From positions 3,334,501 through 3,398,500 of the forward strand of contig NC_135568.1 of NCBI RefSeq assembly GCF_964340395.1: 64,000 nt of DNA, in the 5' to 3' direction. The stretch comes from Glandiceps talaboti (Eukaryota > Hemichordata > Enteropneusta > Spengelidae). A model generated the notes under the pieces. The model saw only the letters and a program-made list of their open reading frames with translations. It was not told the DNA's origin and ran no database searches. Position numbers and translations under genes: made by a program. The stretch's first letter is position 1. Each line of letters begins with the position of its first letter. Positions 47,831 to 61,420 of the stretch are shown here, piece by piece.

Positions 47831-48519
47831 AGAAATGTTTATTAGTAACTATGAACCCAGAGTCTATGAACATTCATTTTCCCGAAAAATAAAACTCCTT
47901 GAATATTGACCATTAATATTAAACAAGTGTTTGCCCTGAGTACAAAGAAATAAAAATGACATCATCATGAACATAGTAGGTTCTACACTCAGAGAATGAG
48001 TATAGTGTTACTATGACAACCTTAAAATTTACCTTTTGACACCTTTCTTGGCAATATCTACCTCAAGTGTAATCATCTCTGTGCTGTCTACATGTAGCAC
48101 CAGAGAAAATTATGTAACCTTTATTGTTTTCACCAATTGCTTGGCAATATGATTACGTTTTTTCATCAGATACGGTTTATTTTCAGTGCTATTTTCAGGA
48201 TTAGACGTCGAGAATTAAGAGAATGTAAATATTGATAGTGAAATATAAAAGAAAAGTATTCTCCACTCACCACAATGTACTGCTGAGATAATGAATTCTG
48301 TATACATACGTAGATTTTATTCTCACCAGACTTATATGTACATCATGTATGGCATTCTGGTGGTGCAGAGATTAGTGCATTTCAAAATGAAATGTCAGGG
48401 AAAAACAATTATTGAGTGGGAGGAATACATGCAAATTTTGTTTTATAGCCAGTGGGAGGATTACAAGACAAAGAATTTTGTGCAAGTAAATTGAATTTGT
48501 AAATGTGTTTTTGTGTGAG

Positions 48520-48762
48520 ACTGTTATAGCTTTGTGTTGTATTTAATTTAAAATGTGTAAAATGTTTGAAATTGTTATTGTACGTACAATAACAAAGTTT
48601 AAAAATCTTTTTGCGTCTTTTTTGCAAATTATTAAGTTACAAACAAGGACTTGGTATATATTATTTCACATTGTTTTTTTCAAGTAGAGAAACATAGTAA
48701 AGCTTTTTTTATAAATTAAAAATCCAAAATAAATATCCAGTTCTCATCCATATAGCCACTTT
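48520..48762. mobile_element. Truncated second copy of the 46956-47312 foldback element
   Basis: The centre and right arm of the neighbouring foldback element recur here: GTTATTGT...ACAAACAAGGACTTGGTATA, TATTTCACATTG, TTTTTCAAGTAGAGAAACAT, and the end TCTCATCCATATAGCCACTT. The left arm is missing. Divergence from the first copy is moderate, so this copy is old. Confidence 0.7.
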
Positions 48763-50567
48763 AATATATGTAAGTGATGAATATTGTATGGATTTTATAA
48801 TCTATCAATGTAGTATATTGTACATCAGTCAACAGATTACATATAATACAAATTATAAACTGGTACGTATACAAAGTATATTGAGCGTAATATTTCCGAG
48901 GTACGATTTACCCAAAATTTCTCAACATGTCATGAATAGTTTATGGCTTTTGTATTTTATCAGATTCAATGCAATACATACCAATCAACAGATACGAATT
49001 TAAATTTGACGTAAACAAGTTTATGTAGCTCAAACAATTCAGCTGGTATTTCCAAGATCTAAAATAAATCACTGCTGGATAAAAATTTGTAAAGATAAAA
49101 TGCCTTCGATCTAAAAATGCTGAAAATAGCTGACATTTCTGGTAGATAGATTATGTAAACATCTAAATATTTCACACCTACATTGTAGATATGAGTGTAT
49201 TGTTGCTGTGACAACCATATTAAATTAGTGCTTCATTCTGTTTAAGAATTTCTTTAAGAATTTGATAAAACTTTATCATAAGAAGGAAGATGTAGAAACT
49301 TACTTATTTTGAAATTGTAATTTTAAAAAAATGAAAAATATATATTAATATAATCAAATCATCCCTATATAAAACCTAAATATTATACATTCTGCCCAGA
49401 AAATAATGTTGCAAGTGTTACAAAATGTAGTTTATTTTATGGTTTTGAGAAATAACAGGATACAAGTCTTGACTTCTCTGTGAAGGCCTCAAAGGAAACA
49501 CTGTTTGGTGATGGTGTCAAATCTAAATGAAGGGCAATTTATCTACATTTTACCTCTGAAAATCTTTACATAACTTGTAAACTGAACAGTGGAAATGTGA
49601 ATAATATGGGATGTCACAAATACACAAAAACAAAATGGATAAAACCAAGACCACATGCAGCCATTTTAGTTGAACATCATATTTATAAGTACTATATATT
49701 ATATTTTTGTCTGTATTTGAGTCTCCCTAAAATATAGGAAGCAAAAAAATGATTATAAAATAAGTGCAGTTTTGTTACTGTTTTAAATTATAAAAAGAAA
49801 ATATAATAAAATAAAAATGGAATGGTCTTTACAAATATCAATCATAGGTTTGTAAAGATACTGATAAGCTTTCAAATACATGTAGCATTTTCAGTTAGTC
49901 TTTTGAACTATACACATTGAAAAAATGAAACCAAAAAAATGCATGTAACAGTGTGTCATGATGTTTTGGCATTTCTGAATAAGAGGTATATTTATAGTCT
50001 TTCTTTGCACAGTTGCTACTTATTTAAACAGAAATCCAATTTTCAGAGATGTGTTTTTCCTGTGCATGAAAAAAATGTTCAGTGAAGGAAGCGGATATAT
50101 TATGAACATTGTAAATTGTAATAAAGTAGTAATCAAAATCTTATATTTTTTGACGTGAACCGACATTTAAATTTAAAAAGTTGAAATTTGTGAGAATAAA
50201 GATCAATTCAATTGAAAAAGAAAGTGGTTGATACTTGTCAAGTAAATGTCATAATTCTTCATTTGTCATTACTTGCAAACATTAACCATTCCTGCAAATA
50301 TTTGGTTTTCCAATATCCTCCAAGTGGTAATGTAATAAATGTATTGAAGTGTGTCTAAAATTATTAGAGTTGGCAGTTCTTGTTAGCAAATGAAACCCAA
50401 GACTGCTTCAATAGCAGTGTGATCAAATGTATAAAATACAATGTACTGATCTTGCTTTTTCATAAGTATGTTTACCAACTGAAAAAGAAACACTTCCATC
50501 TTATTCCAGTTGGTGAGATGCACTGTACGCATACGTACATGTACATGTAATTCTTGCCCTTCTTCAG

Positions 50568-50604
50568 TCCATGGGGAGGTAGTGTAGAGTTACTAAAGGA
50601 GTCC
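50568..50604 (+). other. Candidate 37-nt micro-exon
   Basis: An excellent acceptor (TTCTTGCCCTTCTTCAG) and a good donor (GTCC|GTAAGTTG) bracket 37 nt with one open frame, PWGGSVELLKES. It might belong to a rightward transcript starting near 40.3 kb, but no flanking exon in compatible phase was found. Confidence 0.2.
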
Positions 50605-52344
50605 GTAAGTTGCCCAAATAGTGTACTTCATACAACCTGATCAGAGCAGACATGTACATATGTAGATAACATACAGGCTCCTATGTTATACATGTACATG
50701 TATGTATGTTACAGAATCAGTTATGAATGTACATTCATATATACAAATGTACAGTCATATCTGTCTGTCTGTCTGTCTTATCTTCTCCAGACATTGACCT
50801 GCATATAACTAATTTACCCAACAATGAATTGCAACATCGTTCCAACTTTTAGTAAGATGTAAACCCATTTCCCATTCCAATTGTTGTTTACTATCCTTAA
50901 CTCATCTCTGAAAGGTCAATTAGAAATTCTAAAATGTCATCCCTAAACTTTTTGTTCCTTTTTTCAAAAGTTCAAATTATCTAAAATACCTGTTACTAAT
51001 GTAATTACTGGTAGTAATAGTATACTCTAGGTGATTGTAAAAAAATGTTAAATTAATTTGTATATTTTCACATTTATAAGACGTATCTGTGTACATGTAA
51101 TTCCTCCAAGGATTATAGCCTTCTGTACAAGTCATATTTCATTTAGCATGGCCTTTATGTTTCTACCGTCGGCTATTATAAATATGCCATACTTTTAAGA
51201 GTCTATCACTCAGAAATATTGCTTCTCCCTCTAGAAACCTTTTGAAATATTGAATTTACCAAATGTACATGTACATGTAGTCAATATTATGTTTATTAAG
51301 TTTATCATGACTTCACTATTTTAGGCCAGACAAATGGTGCCAAAATTTATTTGCAGGGAAGCATTGACTGTACTGAATCAAGCCCAGTAGTGCTATAGGC
51401 ATGGTATAGTGTGTGTGTGTGTGCATGTGTGTGGCTGTAAATGACTTAAGGTAAAGTCAGAAACTGCCAGACTGATTGCCTTGGTATTTGCTGAGAACCA
51501 AATCAATTTTTTTATGATTGACAGTAAAAAGGTGAATTCTAGTACCAGTATTTCACTGTGAACCACAACCAAAACCATGTTACAAGTATGGAAATCTGTG
51601 GAAATTTTACCAGAACAATTTTACAAATGTTTTGTGTTTATCATATTTCCCACAATGCAATATTCAAGATGGCGGATTTTATATTTCTGTACTGTTTACA
51701 GTTTTTACACCCTGTTGTAAAAGTGTAATGAAAACATAAAAGGAAGAAATCATGGCTATAAACAGAAGTCGTTAAACATGCTAAAAATGTAACCTTAAAG
51801 TACACACTCATCAAAGTGTTCCCAGGGTGTTTAATTGAACAGATTCCTTGAAATCTTTGGTCATTATTTAGACTCTGAGTGCAGCAAGCATATAACTATA
51901 TCCTCAGGCTTCATACTCATCAGTGAGCAGATCGTGATGGTTCAACTCAAGTCAGAAAGTCAGAAAAATAATTGTGGTGAACAGTCTTCTTTCCAGGATA
52001 AATCACAAGGACAACAACCAATTTGTAGATTGATTTGCATATCAATAGCAGTGCATTTGCATAATAATTGCATAATATATATGCCTGTCATCAGCGTTGA
52101 AGCATACTTCACCCCTACATGGTACATGTAGCTTAAATGGAATATTCATCACATACATAAACCATCCCATTTTTCATCATTATGTGTCAAATTATTATTA
52201 TGTATTAAATGTGCAAGTGTTTTCAACTTTTCTTAATTTTCATTCTGTATAAAGTGACTTGCTTGCCTTGGGCTGGGCTATTGTTTCACTAGAAAGTTAC
52301 AGTAATAAATAAACCATGACTTACAAAAAATGACTTTAAAGCTC

Positions 52345-52890
52345 GGGTTGGTAGAAGGCGGCAGAAATCTACCAAGCATGGCAGCATAAGTAGCAAGGAT
52401 GGTAGCTCTGCGCTTTCTGTGTAGTAAGGAGAACACAGCATGGCAGCCTTGGTGGCAAGGATAGTGCCAGCACTGTGTTTCTCTATAGTATAAGGTGTAG
52501 GACACAGCACTGCAGAAATCTAACAAGTACATGTACATGTACATGTTCATTTATAGCAGCCTTGGTGGTAAGGATATAGTGCTAGCTCTGTGCTTCTCAA
52601 TAAGGTAGAACACAGCACTGCAGAAACCTGCCAGGCATGGTAGCCTAGATGGCAAGGATATAGTGCTAGTGCTAGTGCTCACTGCTTTCTCTATAGTGGG
52701 GAAAATTAACACAGTATTGACAGAAACCTGCCAAGCATGGCGACATGGGTGGTAAGGATAGTGCTAGCACTGTGCTTTCTCTATAGTGGGGATAACATGG
52801 TGTACAAAATGTACAGTATGAGATCTGCCAAGCATGGCAGCCTGGGTGGCAAGGATAGTGCTAGCAGTGCACTGTGTTTTCTCTAGTGCA
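52345..52890. repeat. Tandem repeat of about 80-110-bp units with GGCAAGGATAGTGCTAGC
   Basis: About six units share CCAAGCATGGCAGCC, T(A/G)GGTGGCAAGGATAGTG, CTAGCACTGTGCTTTCTCTA and TAGTGGGGA(A/T)AACACAG. Unit length varies with internal indels. It is GC-richer than its surroundings. Confidence 0.85.
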
Positions 52891-53169
52891 ATGTACATGT
52901 ACATGAAAGAAGAATACTTGTTGAGGTACAATGTACATGTACCCCCTTTCTCTTGAAATGACTTATAGTAACAAGTACAGCCTCTGTGTTCATACATTGT
53001 ATTTGGTAGATTGTCTGAAGAATTACTTGTTACATGTAGGTATAATATTATTTCTTATATCTATTGCCCAAACTATGAGAATAATCTGAATGTACATCAA
53101 TCTAGTATGTGTATCTCAAGAGAAATATAATTGATTGTCCACGATGTTGATCATTCCTTTGCTAATAAA

Positions 53170-54310
53170 GTGTAATTGTAGCATCACCAGTTGACTTCCA
53201 AGTAAATGGATGATAGATTAAGTGTTTACGTGTATGTGTCTTGACTCTGTGTATGGAAAAAAAAATAAAGTATTGGAAAGACGTTCATTACTTGCTGATA
53301 ATGATCTAGCAGAAGATAAATGGAGCGCTGTCTGCATATTAGGACAAATATTGATGATGTGGAATGTAAAGTTCAGAAAGATTACTTAGAAAGAGAAATA
53401 TCGCCAGCGGACTGATGATGTTACAGTAGCAGATAATAAATGGAGTATACTATATAGTACTGAGTCTTTTGATGAGTGACTGTCTCCACATTAAGACTAA
53501 TGTTAGCAAACATTGATTGCAAAGTGCTTAGAACTTAGAGAGGCCAGTTGACAGATGATCCAGCAAAGATGACAGAGATACAAAATTACAAAGGTAGTTC
53601 ATTACTTGTGGCATGATGATGTACATGTAGGAGTATATACCACATGGAACATTCTACATAATGCACATGTACATGTATGTCTGTGAAAGTTTTAGGAAAA
53701 TGAGCAAAGGTAACTATAAGGGGAACATCACTGGTGGACTGATAGAAGAAGGTGAATGGAGTGTTCTCCGTCTCAAGAAGTTTCAGAGCAAATACCATTT
53801 ATGTAAAGTGCAGAGGTTATGAAATAAGCTAGGGGACATCTCCAGTGGACAGGAGGGCTAACGAATTAAGATATACATTGTACATTGTAAGGTTGTCTGT
53901 ATAGACCTACATGTACATGTAATCTAGTACTATCCATAGCATCAAATCTCAAGGTCTCTCTTTACATGTATGTGCTATCAGTGACATGGAGTCTAAAGAT
54001 TTTTTGGGGTGAAGAGATGATTTGATGCCACAAATAGATGTAGAGTAGACCTGTACATGAACTAACACCAGGATGATGACGTATCGTAAGATGAATGGAT
54101 TAAGTTTTCTGAGTCTCTCTGTATATGAACAAATACTGATAGCAAGGCCAGACTACAGATAGATTAACTCCAGCAAGGGAAACATCACTCATAGACTGGT
54201 GAGCTAGTAAAACAAATTAGATGAATAGAGTGGTTGTGTGTTTATGAAGACAAATACTGACATGGAACATAAAACGTATAGGAAGATTACATACATAGAG
54301 AGCGGTCTCA
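53170..54310. repeat. Old, diverged tandem array (units roughly 170-250 bp)
   Basis: Recurring ordered words are AAATGGAG(C/T)G, TCTGCATATTAGGACAAATA or TCCACATTAAGACTAATGTT or TTTATGAAGACAAATACTGA, then GGAA(T/C)(G/A)TAAA and A(G/A)GAAGATTAC, then GGACTGATGA or AGACTGGTGAGCTAGTA. Unit borders cannot be fixed by eye. Confidence 0.5.
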
Positions 54311-55511
54311 TCCATTATTATCATCCATGTAAACATTAAAACCTTTAGGACTGGTACATGTACATTTACATGTAGAATGAAATATACAATACTTAAACTC
54401 TCTTGTATATCATTCTTGTTTCCATGACTTACAGTTGTCTCTTCGTGTTAGTCACTCAAACTGAAACCGTTCACATGCCTGGACTCAGGTTGCCTTCAGA
54501 AACTTTATCTTATGACTTGAACACCGTTTGAATGGGGTGCTTTATTTGGACTTACTTTCTTGTGTGTACAGCATCATCAGAATTTGAGTAGAGGAGCCAT
54601 TAGTAGCTATGATTCATCTTGAAACTTACATATTTACATACATGTACAGTGATTCGTGTACATTTAGTATCCTTTGAAGTTGCGTACATGTACTTTTGAT
54701 CACTTACGTTGGCCTACTATTCCTCCCCCTCCCACCACATTCACAGTTCATACAATAGCAATTGTATTGTTACAAACCACAAAAAAAACAATGGTATGTT
54801 TGCTTGCTCCTGGTAAACAGAAATGAGACAAGTTTCATGCAAAGATATAGAATGTAATAAGTGTCAGTAACTCATCAAACCATGAACACCAAGGGAAACG
54901 AGATCCTGTAACTCCGTTTTCTGATAAAACACTACAAGTTGTAATGTTTAGTATAACTTGCTGTTATATTATAACTTTGACTGAGATAAACAAACTGATA
55001 AAGCATTGTGTGAACCTACATGTACATCGGATCGTTGGAGATCTTCAACGTCTATGATCTGCAAAGGCACTCCACAATGCTTTTGTATCAGTTGTAATGT
55101 ACATGTATTGTTGTTTTTATCTAAATGTCTGCATGAAGTCTTTTCTTGGCTCACTTCATTCAAGCAAACAAACGCTCTGGTGTTTTTTCGTGTGTTGTAT
55201 CACAACTACATGTACATGTGTACATGTATATACAATGTACATTACATGTAGCTCTATTTTTGTAAAACACAGTTATGGTCTGTGCTGCAATAAGAAATTT
55301 TACGTCTTGTGATCGTGGTCAAGCTTTCGCCATAGCCATGTGATGACATTGAGAACAGTAGTGTTGCTAAGTGTTTGACACTTTCAGCTTGACCACCCTC
55401 ACATGGTTACTATGGATGCAATGGCTCCCACGGGATCTCATGAGATCTGCCACGAGACCAAAAATGGTTTATTATTATGATAGAAGTAGATCATAGCCAA
55501 CTTAGATTCCA

Positions 55512-55580
55512 ACTGAGCATGCTCAGATGCAAAGGACCATGGGATTACTTCTAGTTGTAAAGACCTTACTAGATAGAAAA
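55512..55580 (+). repeat. Interspersed repeat family D, fragment
   Basis: ACTGAGCATGCTCAGATGCA + AAGGACCATGGGATTACTTC + TAGTTGTAAAGACC matches the longer copy at 56222-56345 and the leader of the array in WAC intron 6. The palindrome TGAGCATGCTCA marks its 5' part. Confidence 0.7.
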
Positions 55581-56221
55581 CAACTATAAAGGTGAAATTA
55601 AATGTTGTTTATGACATAAAACATATGACTGGTTTCCAACTAGCAAGCTCTCAGAATCAATAATGTTTTATTATCTAGATTTACTGATGTTTGACATTTT
55701 AGAAATTGTAAAAGTAATTTTGTTTTATAGATGTCTGGCATCAACAGTGACTACAGAGTACAAATTGTACATGTTATGATTTGTGATAGATATGAGACTC
55801 AGCTGCTTCTGAGATATCACTCAGAATTTACATTTTCTTAAAAGGGTAGGATGAATATAATTGTCATAAATCTAAGTATATGTACGGTTGTACCTGTACA
55901 TTTGAAAATTGTTTTGTCAAATCTGTAAAAATGTTGTAGTCTGTAGAGCTAGAGACAGCCACTTTGTACATGTACAGCACATTTCAAAGTACTGTTCAGC
56001 AGCACTGTTTCATACAACCACACAGAAATCAATAAGGAACTACACATGATACACTTTAGTTACAAGATTGCAACTTATTGCTACATTGTACATTTAGTCT
56101 GAATGAAATAAACCCTGTTAAAACCAACGTACTGCAACTAGACACAGACACGTGGGCACCAATGTTCTGACATCTGCATTTCATGTCTGAATGGTGGCAT
56201 ATCAATAGGGAACTTGCAATA

Positions 56222-56345
56222 AAGACTGAGCATGCTCAGACGCAAAGGACTATGGGATTATCTGTGGTTATTGTAATACCTAATCAGGAGCTACCGATAA
56301 AATAAACCTCCAACAATGGTCAGGGTAACTATGAATTGATCATTT
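56222..56345 (+). repeat. Interspersed repeat family D, longer copy
   Basis: Reads GACTGAGCATGCTCAGACGC + AAAGGACTATGGGATTATCT + GTGGTTATTGTAATACCTAA + TCAGGAG, and later GGTCAGGGTAACTATGAATT + GATCATTTGTGGTTA. The same order occurs once per unit in the intron 6 array of WAC (GTGGTAATACCTAATC ... GGGTCTGGGTAACC ... AGATTATTTGTAGTTGTG). Confidence 0.7.
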
Positions 56346-57627
56346 GTGGTTAAAAACAATGTAACATTATTGTTTACAATACTATTTGATTAGTATTTAT
56401 TATCACATTTCCCATGATGCAACATTCAACATGGCAGGTTTGCAAGTTCCAAATTCATTTCAAAATGTCACAAGAAACTGTATTCATTCAATCTTGCTAT
56501 CTTTAAAGTTTAGCATGTGTAGTTTCCCATTAGTTTCTGTATGATTGTATCAAAGAGAGCCAGTGAACAGTATTTTGAAATCTGCTGTACATGTATCTTG
56601 TAGAATGTATCCCAGAGACCAGTTTTTCTGAATTGAAAGTTGTTATAATCTCTTCAAACATATGAAAGCTTCTTCCTGATCTTTTTTGTAAATGACAAAA
56701 GGAAATTGGGAGTTCACTGGCTTGTTTTCATGGAAATTAACATCTACATTTGTAGTGTCAAGCCAACAATTGAAAACTATAGGAAATAAATTATGAAGGA
56801 AATACATGTAGTATAAATTGTGTGTTGTGTGTGTCACTGCATACATTGTGCATGTACTGGTATATCATGTATATCTACCGTAGTTTCAATATTAACATAT
56901 GGTATAGAGATGTTGACAAATCAAACATTGAAACAGACATACAGTCAATAAAGTGTGCTGTGCATTGTAATAGTGTACAGAAGTACATTTGTAACCTGTA
57001 TGCAGCAGGCTGTTTGCACTTACTGGTACAGTTTATTCTGTACAACCAACATACAAAAATGTACACATGATACAGCCAAGAAAAAGAAAGGCTGACTTGT
57101 ATCCTGATTTCTATGTGGATGATTTCTATGTGCATGATTTCTATGTGGGTGTGTAGAGTCATGGATTCCAGGTTACGAATTGGATTAGACAGTATGTCCA
57201 TTGTTGTGCAAAGTATGTACCTGAATGATGATTTTTTTTTCTGGGAAGAACACATGTAAATTTATTTACTGGTAATATTCCATCATTGCAGTAAAGTTTA
57301 ATGTGTGGCAACTTACATGTAGTTAACATACATGTATGCAAATGAGAGATACACAGTTATTTATTTATATCTATTTACAATGTACTTCATATTCTCCCTA
57401 GAATTGAATAAAATTGACTTTTTATGGAGCAGGAGGTACATTGTACATAAATTTGCTTTTTTTGTTTTCCTAAACTTATTGCTCAGTGCCATATCTAGGG
57501 ACAAAACACATTAAATAAAACATAGACTGTGTGAACAAAAAGAGTCACTAGATGACACAATTCACTCTATAGTACATGTATAATGATGAGAAATGAAATG
57601 TTTTATAGGCCCAGCATTTATTACTTG

Positions 57628-57651
57628 GTGACCCAACAGTGTTGGGGTCAC
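57628..57651. other. 24-bp near-perfect palindrome
   Basis: GTGACCCAACAGTGTTGGGGTCAC is self-complementary with only a small central asymmetry. It is immediately followed by a second imperfect palindrome, GGATGCAGCGTGCCTGCGAC + ATCC (57653-57676). Both are GC-richer than the surroundings. They may be a relic of an inverted-repeat element or a structured RNA. Confidence 0.5.
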
Positions 57652-59569
57652 AGGATGCAGCGTGCCTGCGACATCCTTTCTGTGTTCAGTATGGTGGTAG
57701 GATAAAATACAGGGATATGTATCTAGTATGAAAGGAAGTTACAGCATTTGTGTGCAAAACCATGTACCATAACATGTCCACACCCCTCCCACACACTCAC
57801 ACAGTGTGTATACACATTCACACAGATACAATGTACATGTACATGTAGTAAATACTAGTATGCTACATACTTATATGCACATACAGACGCACTTATACAA
57901 AATTTACATTGTATGTATATATTTATATACACTTGTCCCTGAACGGAAAGGTTATAAAATCAAAAACAATTTTCCCTCTTGTCCTTTACAAGGTCCCCAC
58001 GTATAGTTATACCTTACTCATGGTGTTGAGAATAATTCACATGTAACAATTACAGTAGATTTATGATACTAATAATCATATTTTGTCTTCACCAAATCAC
58101 ATGGTAGAATCTACCACTTATAAATGTGTGTGTATATGTACTTGTTTGTACTTCAGAGAAACTTGATACATTTTAATATACTGCACATTCTTTCCCAAGT
58201 GATTTAAGTTACCTCCAGAATGTGCTGGAGCAAATAATGTAGAAATTCATGCTTGATAGCTTTCAGTCCTACAATTAATGGAAAATTATCTTTTCAATTG
58301 GTTGACTTAGTGATTTGCATATTTGAAAATATGTCCCTCTGTCTTACTTTTAACCCCCCTGAGGTGAATGGTATTGTCCTTATTAATAGCTCATGCAAGG
58401 TGAAAACAAGTGCTGACTTCTCATTTGCATCAGATAGAAGCTTAACTCCGTACAACATGTTCAGAGAGATGTAGTGTTCGTGTGATATGTAGTAATTTAG
58501 TTTTAAGAGTGCTGGCTGGCTAGGTAAGTTCAGTATTATGTTGTACTAGAATTTGCACTTGCAGTATTCTTGAAGTGAAAGGTTGTAGCTCATATACAAT
58601 GTAGGTACCACTTTCATGAAATGTTGGAAAGCTGAATGTTCGCAATATTTTTACTGTCAAGTTGACTGCTTGTATGTTTTACTTCACAGCTATAATGTAG
58701 ATTAATGTACATTTTCCTGTCAGGATCCCGTACACTGCTAATGTTCTGGTTCAGATATTCTGTACAAGTGAGATGGATGTTTTAAAATCCTGCTAGTCTT
58801 AGCAGACAAAACTGATCAAAAATAGACAATCTTTGAAACATTTTAGTATATTTTGATAAGAGTCTTGACACAAAGGTGACAGAACTAAGATATTATACAT
58901 TACATGATGTACCAACCCCAGTCGTTACAAAAACACACAAGCCGTGATGTTGTTCATTGTTTTAGTCACAAGTACTTGAATTAGAATTATTATTTAGCGA
59001 CATCATGCTTTTAAATTCATATTTTCTAATCGTTTCAACTTTTCACCTTTCTGAGTTTTATTTAATGTGACCTATTTAAGTTGATGTCTATCAAGAGTTG
59101 TTGAAATCTATCTAACACTACCTGTGAGAAGTCTACATATCTGTATTGATAGTATACATGGTGTGTTACTGTGTACATCATTTGATTAATTTGTATCAGG
59201 ATGGTTGTCTATCAATTCTTGACCTTCTAAAGAAGGTGTCTAATACATGCCCTTGGTCCATAATACATATTCAGAAATTCACTTGTTTTCCATCATCGTA
59301 AACCACCTGCCAATTTTGTTGTGTCAGCAGAAATGTGTGCTCTAGCATCCAAGAGTGATGTTTTTGAAAAATTCTTTGTCTGTGAGAAGGTTGGTCAAGT
59401 ATAACGTGAAAAAATTCAATAATTCAAAAAAGTTGACGTTTTGGGAAAATCCTTTTATTCAAGCAAGTCATTTCTCACTATACATGTATAAAGTTAAAAT
59501 CAACTTATATATGGATTTCAAAAAATGAATTATTTAAAAAAGTTGTTTTGCCATGAAAAATGTCTTTGA

Positions 59570-59703
59570 TTGGATTCAAAGATATGACTAGATTGTTTCA
59601 AAACAAAAACTAAAGACTTATTTGTTCACCAAAGCAAATGGTGTGCTTTAGTCATTCAGCGTTACTGAACAGAACATTGCTCTGGAAATCGGCACTATAG
59701 AAA

Positions 59704-59739
<36 letters not shown>

Positions 59740-59746
59740 GTTGGTT
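59570..59746 (+). mobile_element. Retroposon 3' tail ending in GATT repeats
   Basis: The stretch ends with ATCGGCACTATAGAAATTTG followed by about eight GATT units and then three GGTT units (59706-59745). A 3' tail of the form GCxCTATAxAAATTTGATTGA with a tetranucleotide run is usual for CR1/L2-like LINEs and the SINEs that borrow their tails. The preceding part contains AAAACTAAAGACTTATTTGT, which fits a LINE C-terminal coding remnant of the RLKTYLF type. No intact ORF remains. Confidence 0.5.
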
Positions 59747-61224
59747 GATGTACTTTTGAAAACTTAACTTTAGGAGAAACCCTTCATCCAAGCAAGTTGT
59801 ACATTGTATCGCTCAATACAATTATACTAGTTTGGTACATGGGTATGGAGTGAATATGAGTGCGTGTGAGTGAATACATTAGTGGGATGCCTTTTACAGT
59901 CATGGCTTCACTTTCAAGTATGTTTATCAGATATTCATAGAGCAATTGTTTTATCTAGTGCAGTAAGTACTGATAAGAACACTTCTCTTAAATCAACTCT
60001 GACTAACAACTACATTGTACATGTACTGTACAACAGTGTCTTATTTTATGCCCTGGCCTTACAACATGTAAACAGTTTACTGCTAGTTGGCGTCACTTGC
60101 AAATTGTGTATATGTAGGCACTTGAATGGTGTGAACATTTCAAGTTTTGTATGATTCTAAAATCAATTTCAAAAGTTTTGGCTGTGACTGTTATTTTCAT
60201 GTTTTCACCAGTGAATGTTATCACAGAAACTTGAACCTTTTGTGTGCACATGTAGATGTAATTAAGTTTACTTGTCCATATTATCATGTAGATTGGTAAT
60301 GACATCCAATCTTGACAAACGAGGCAAATTTCATGCCAGTTAGTTTTCTCTTTACCTTAGTACCGCCCATTGTTAAGTGTTTTGTTTTGAATTTCAGGTG
60401 TACACATTACATTTTGTGTGTAATTACTTCAAAGATTAGCTAAGTAGAGATGCAAAAGTTATTGATCAGATAGACAGTAAACAGTTGTAAAATCACCATG
60501 TAATGTGTAAGTCAATGTAATAGTACAAACAAAATTGCTAAAAGTGAAGGCTCAAACTTATTTCCCAAAATTAACATTTTGTAAATTCTGATTAGCTGAG
60601 TTACTTATTTCCTAATAGATTATACTATCATAGTGTGTACATGTACACTAGAATGATGTCTGTGTGTAAACAATATGAAACAGGTTTGGACTTGATAACT
60701 TGTTTGTCAACAAATTGTACATGTGTGGGATATTGATAGGATTTGATAATGAGATGATCATAGGATGTATGTATGTTTCAACGTACTGATTCAACAACAT
60801 GAATTCACAAATGTAAGATGAAAACATTACGAAAAAAACTTTGTTTCGTGTACAGCTATAGCATTTGTATATGTGTACTGGAGTTTTACCCAAGTGCTAT
60901 CAGAACAAGACATAAACCGTATACAAACACAGAAAGGGAAGTTAAAACAACATTCAACAATAGAGATATAACATGGCACCACTGTCTGTTGACCTTATCT
61001 GACCTTTTACACTGACCATTCAAAGACTGGTTATGGATGGGTGCTAAGCTTGTCATTAGGAGTTTTATGTACTTTTACTTTTCATGGTTCATAAAAGACT
61101 GCCATAAAAAAACTGGTTCTGTTCGTGTCTATACACGAATGTATAATATAAATAGTATTCTGGGAACACTTGATATTTTATGTGCACATTATAATACATG
61201 TATCTATGTAACTAGTATTAGAAG

Positions 61225-61420
61225 TTATTTTACAGCTGTCTACAGCTGATTTCTAGTGCCTGAATTTTGTTTATTTCCTGTGTCTACATACTTGAATATT
61301 TGGTATATATAGTATAGTAGAAGCCCTTATTTTGCTACATGTGTACTACCAGTACTTGAAATTCTTTTGGTTTACAGCTGATTTCTGGTGCCTGAATTGT
61401 GTTTATTGGCAGTATTCAGT
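61225..61420. repeat. Direct duplication of a 40-bp word
   Basis: TACAGCTGATTTCTAGTGCC + TGAATTTTGTTTATT (near 61240) recurs as TACAGCTGATTTCTGGTGCC + TGAATTGTGTTTATT (near 61375). Confidence 0.8.
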
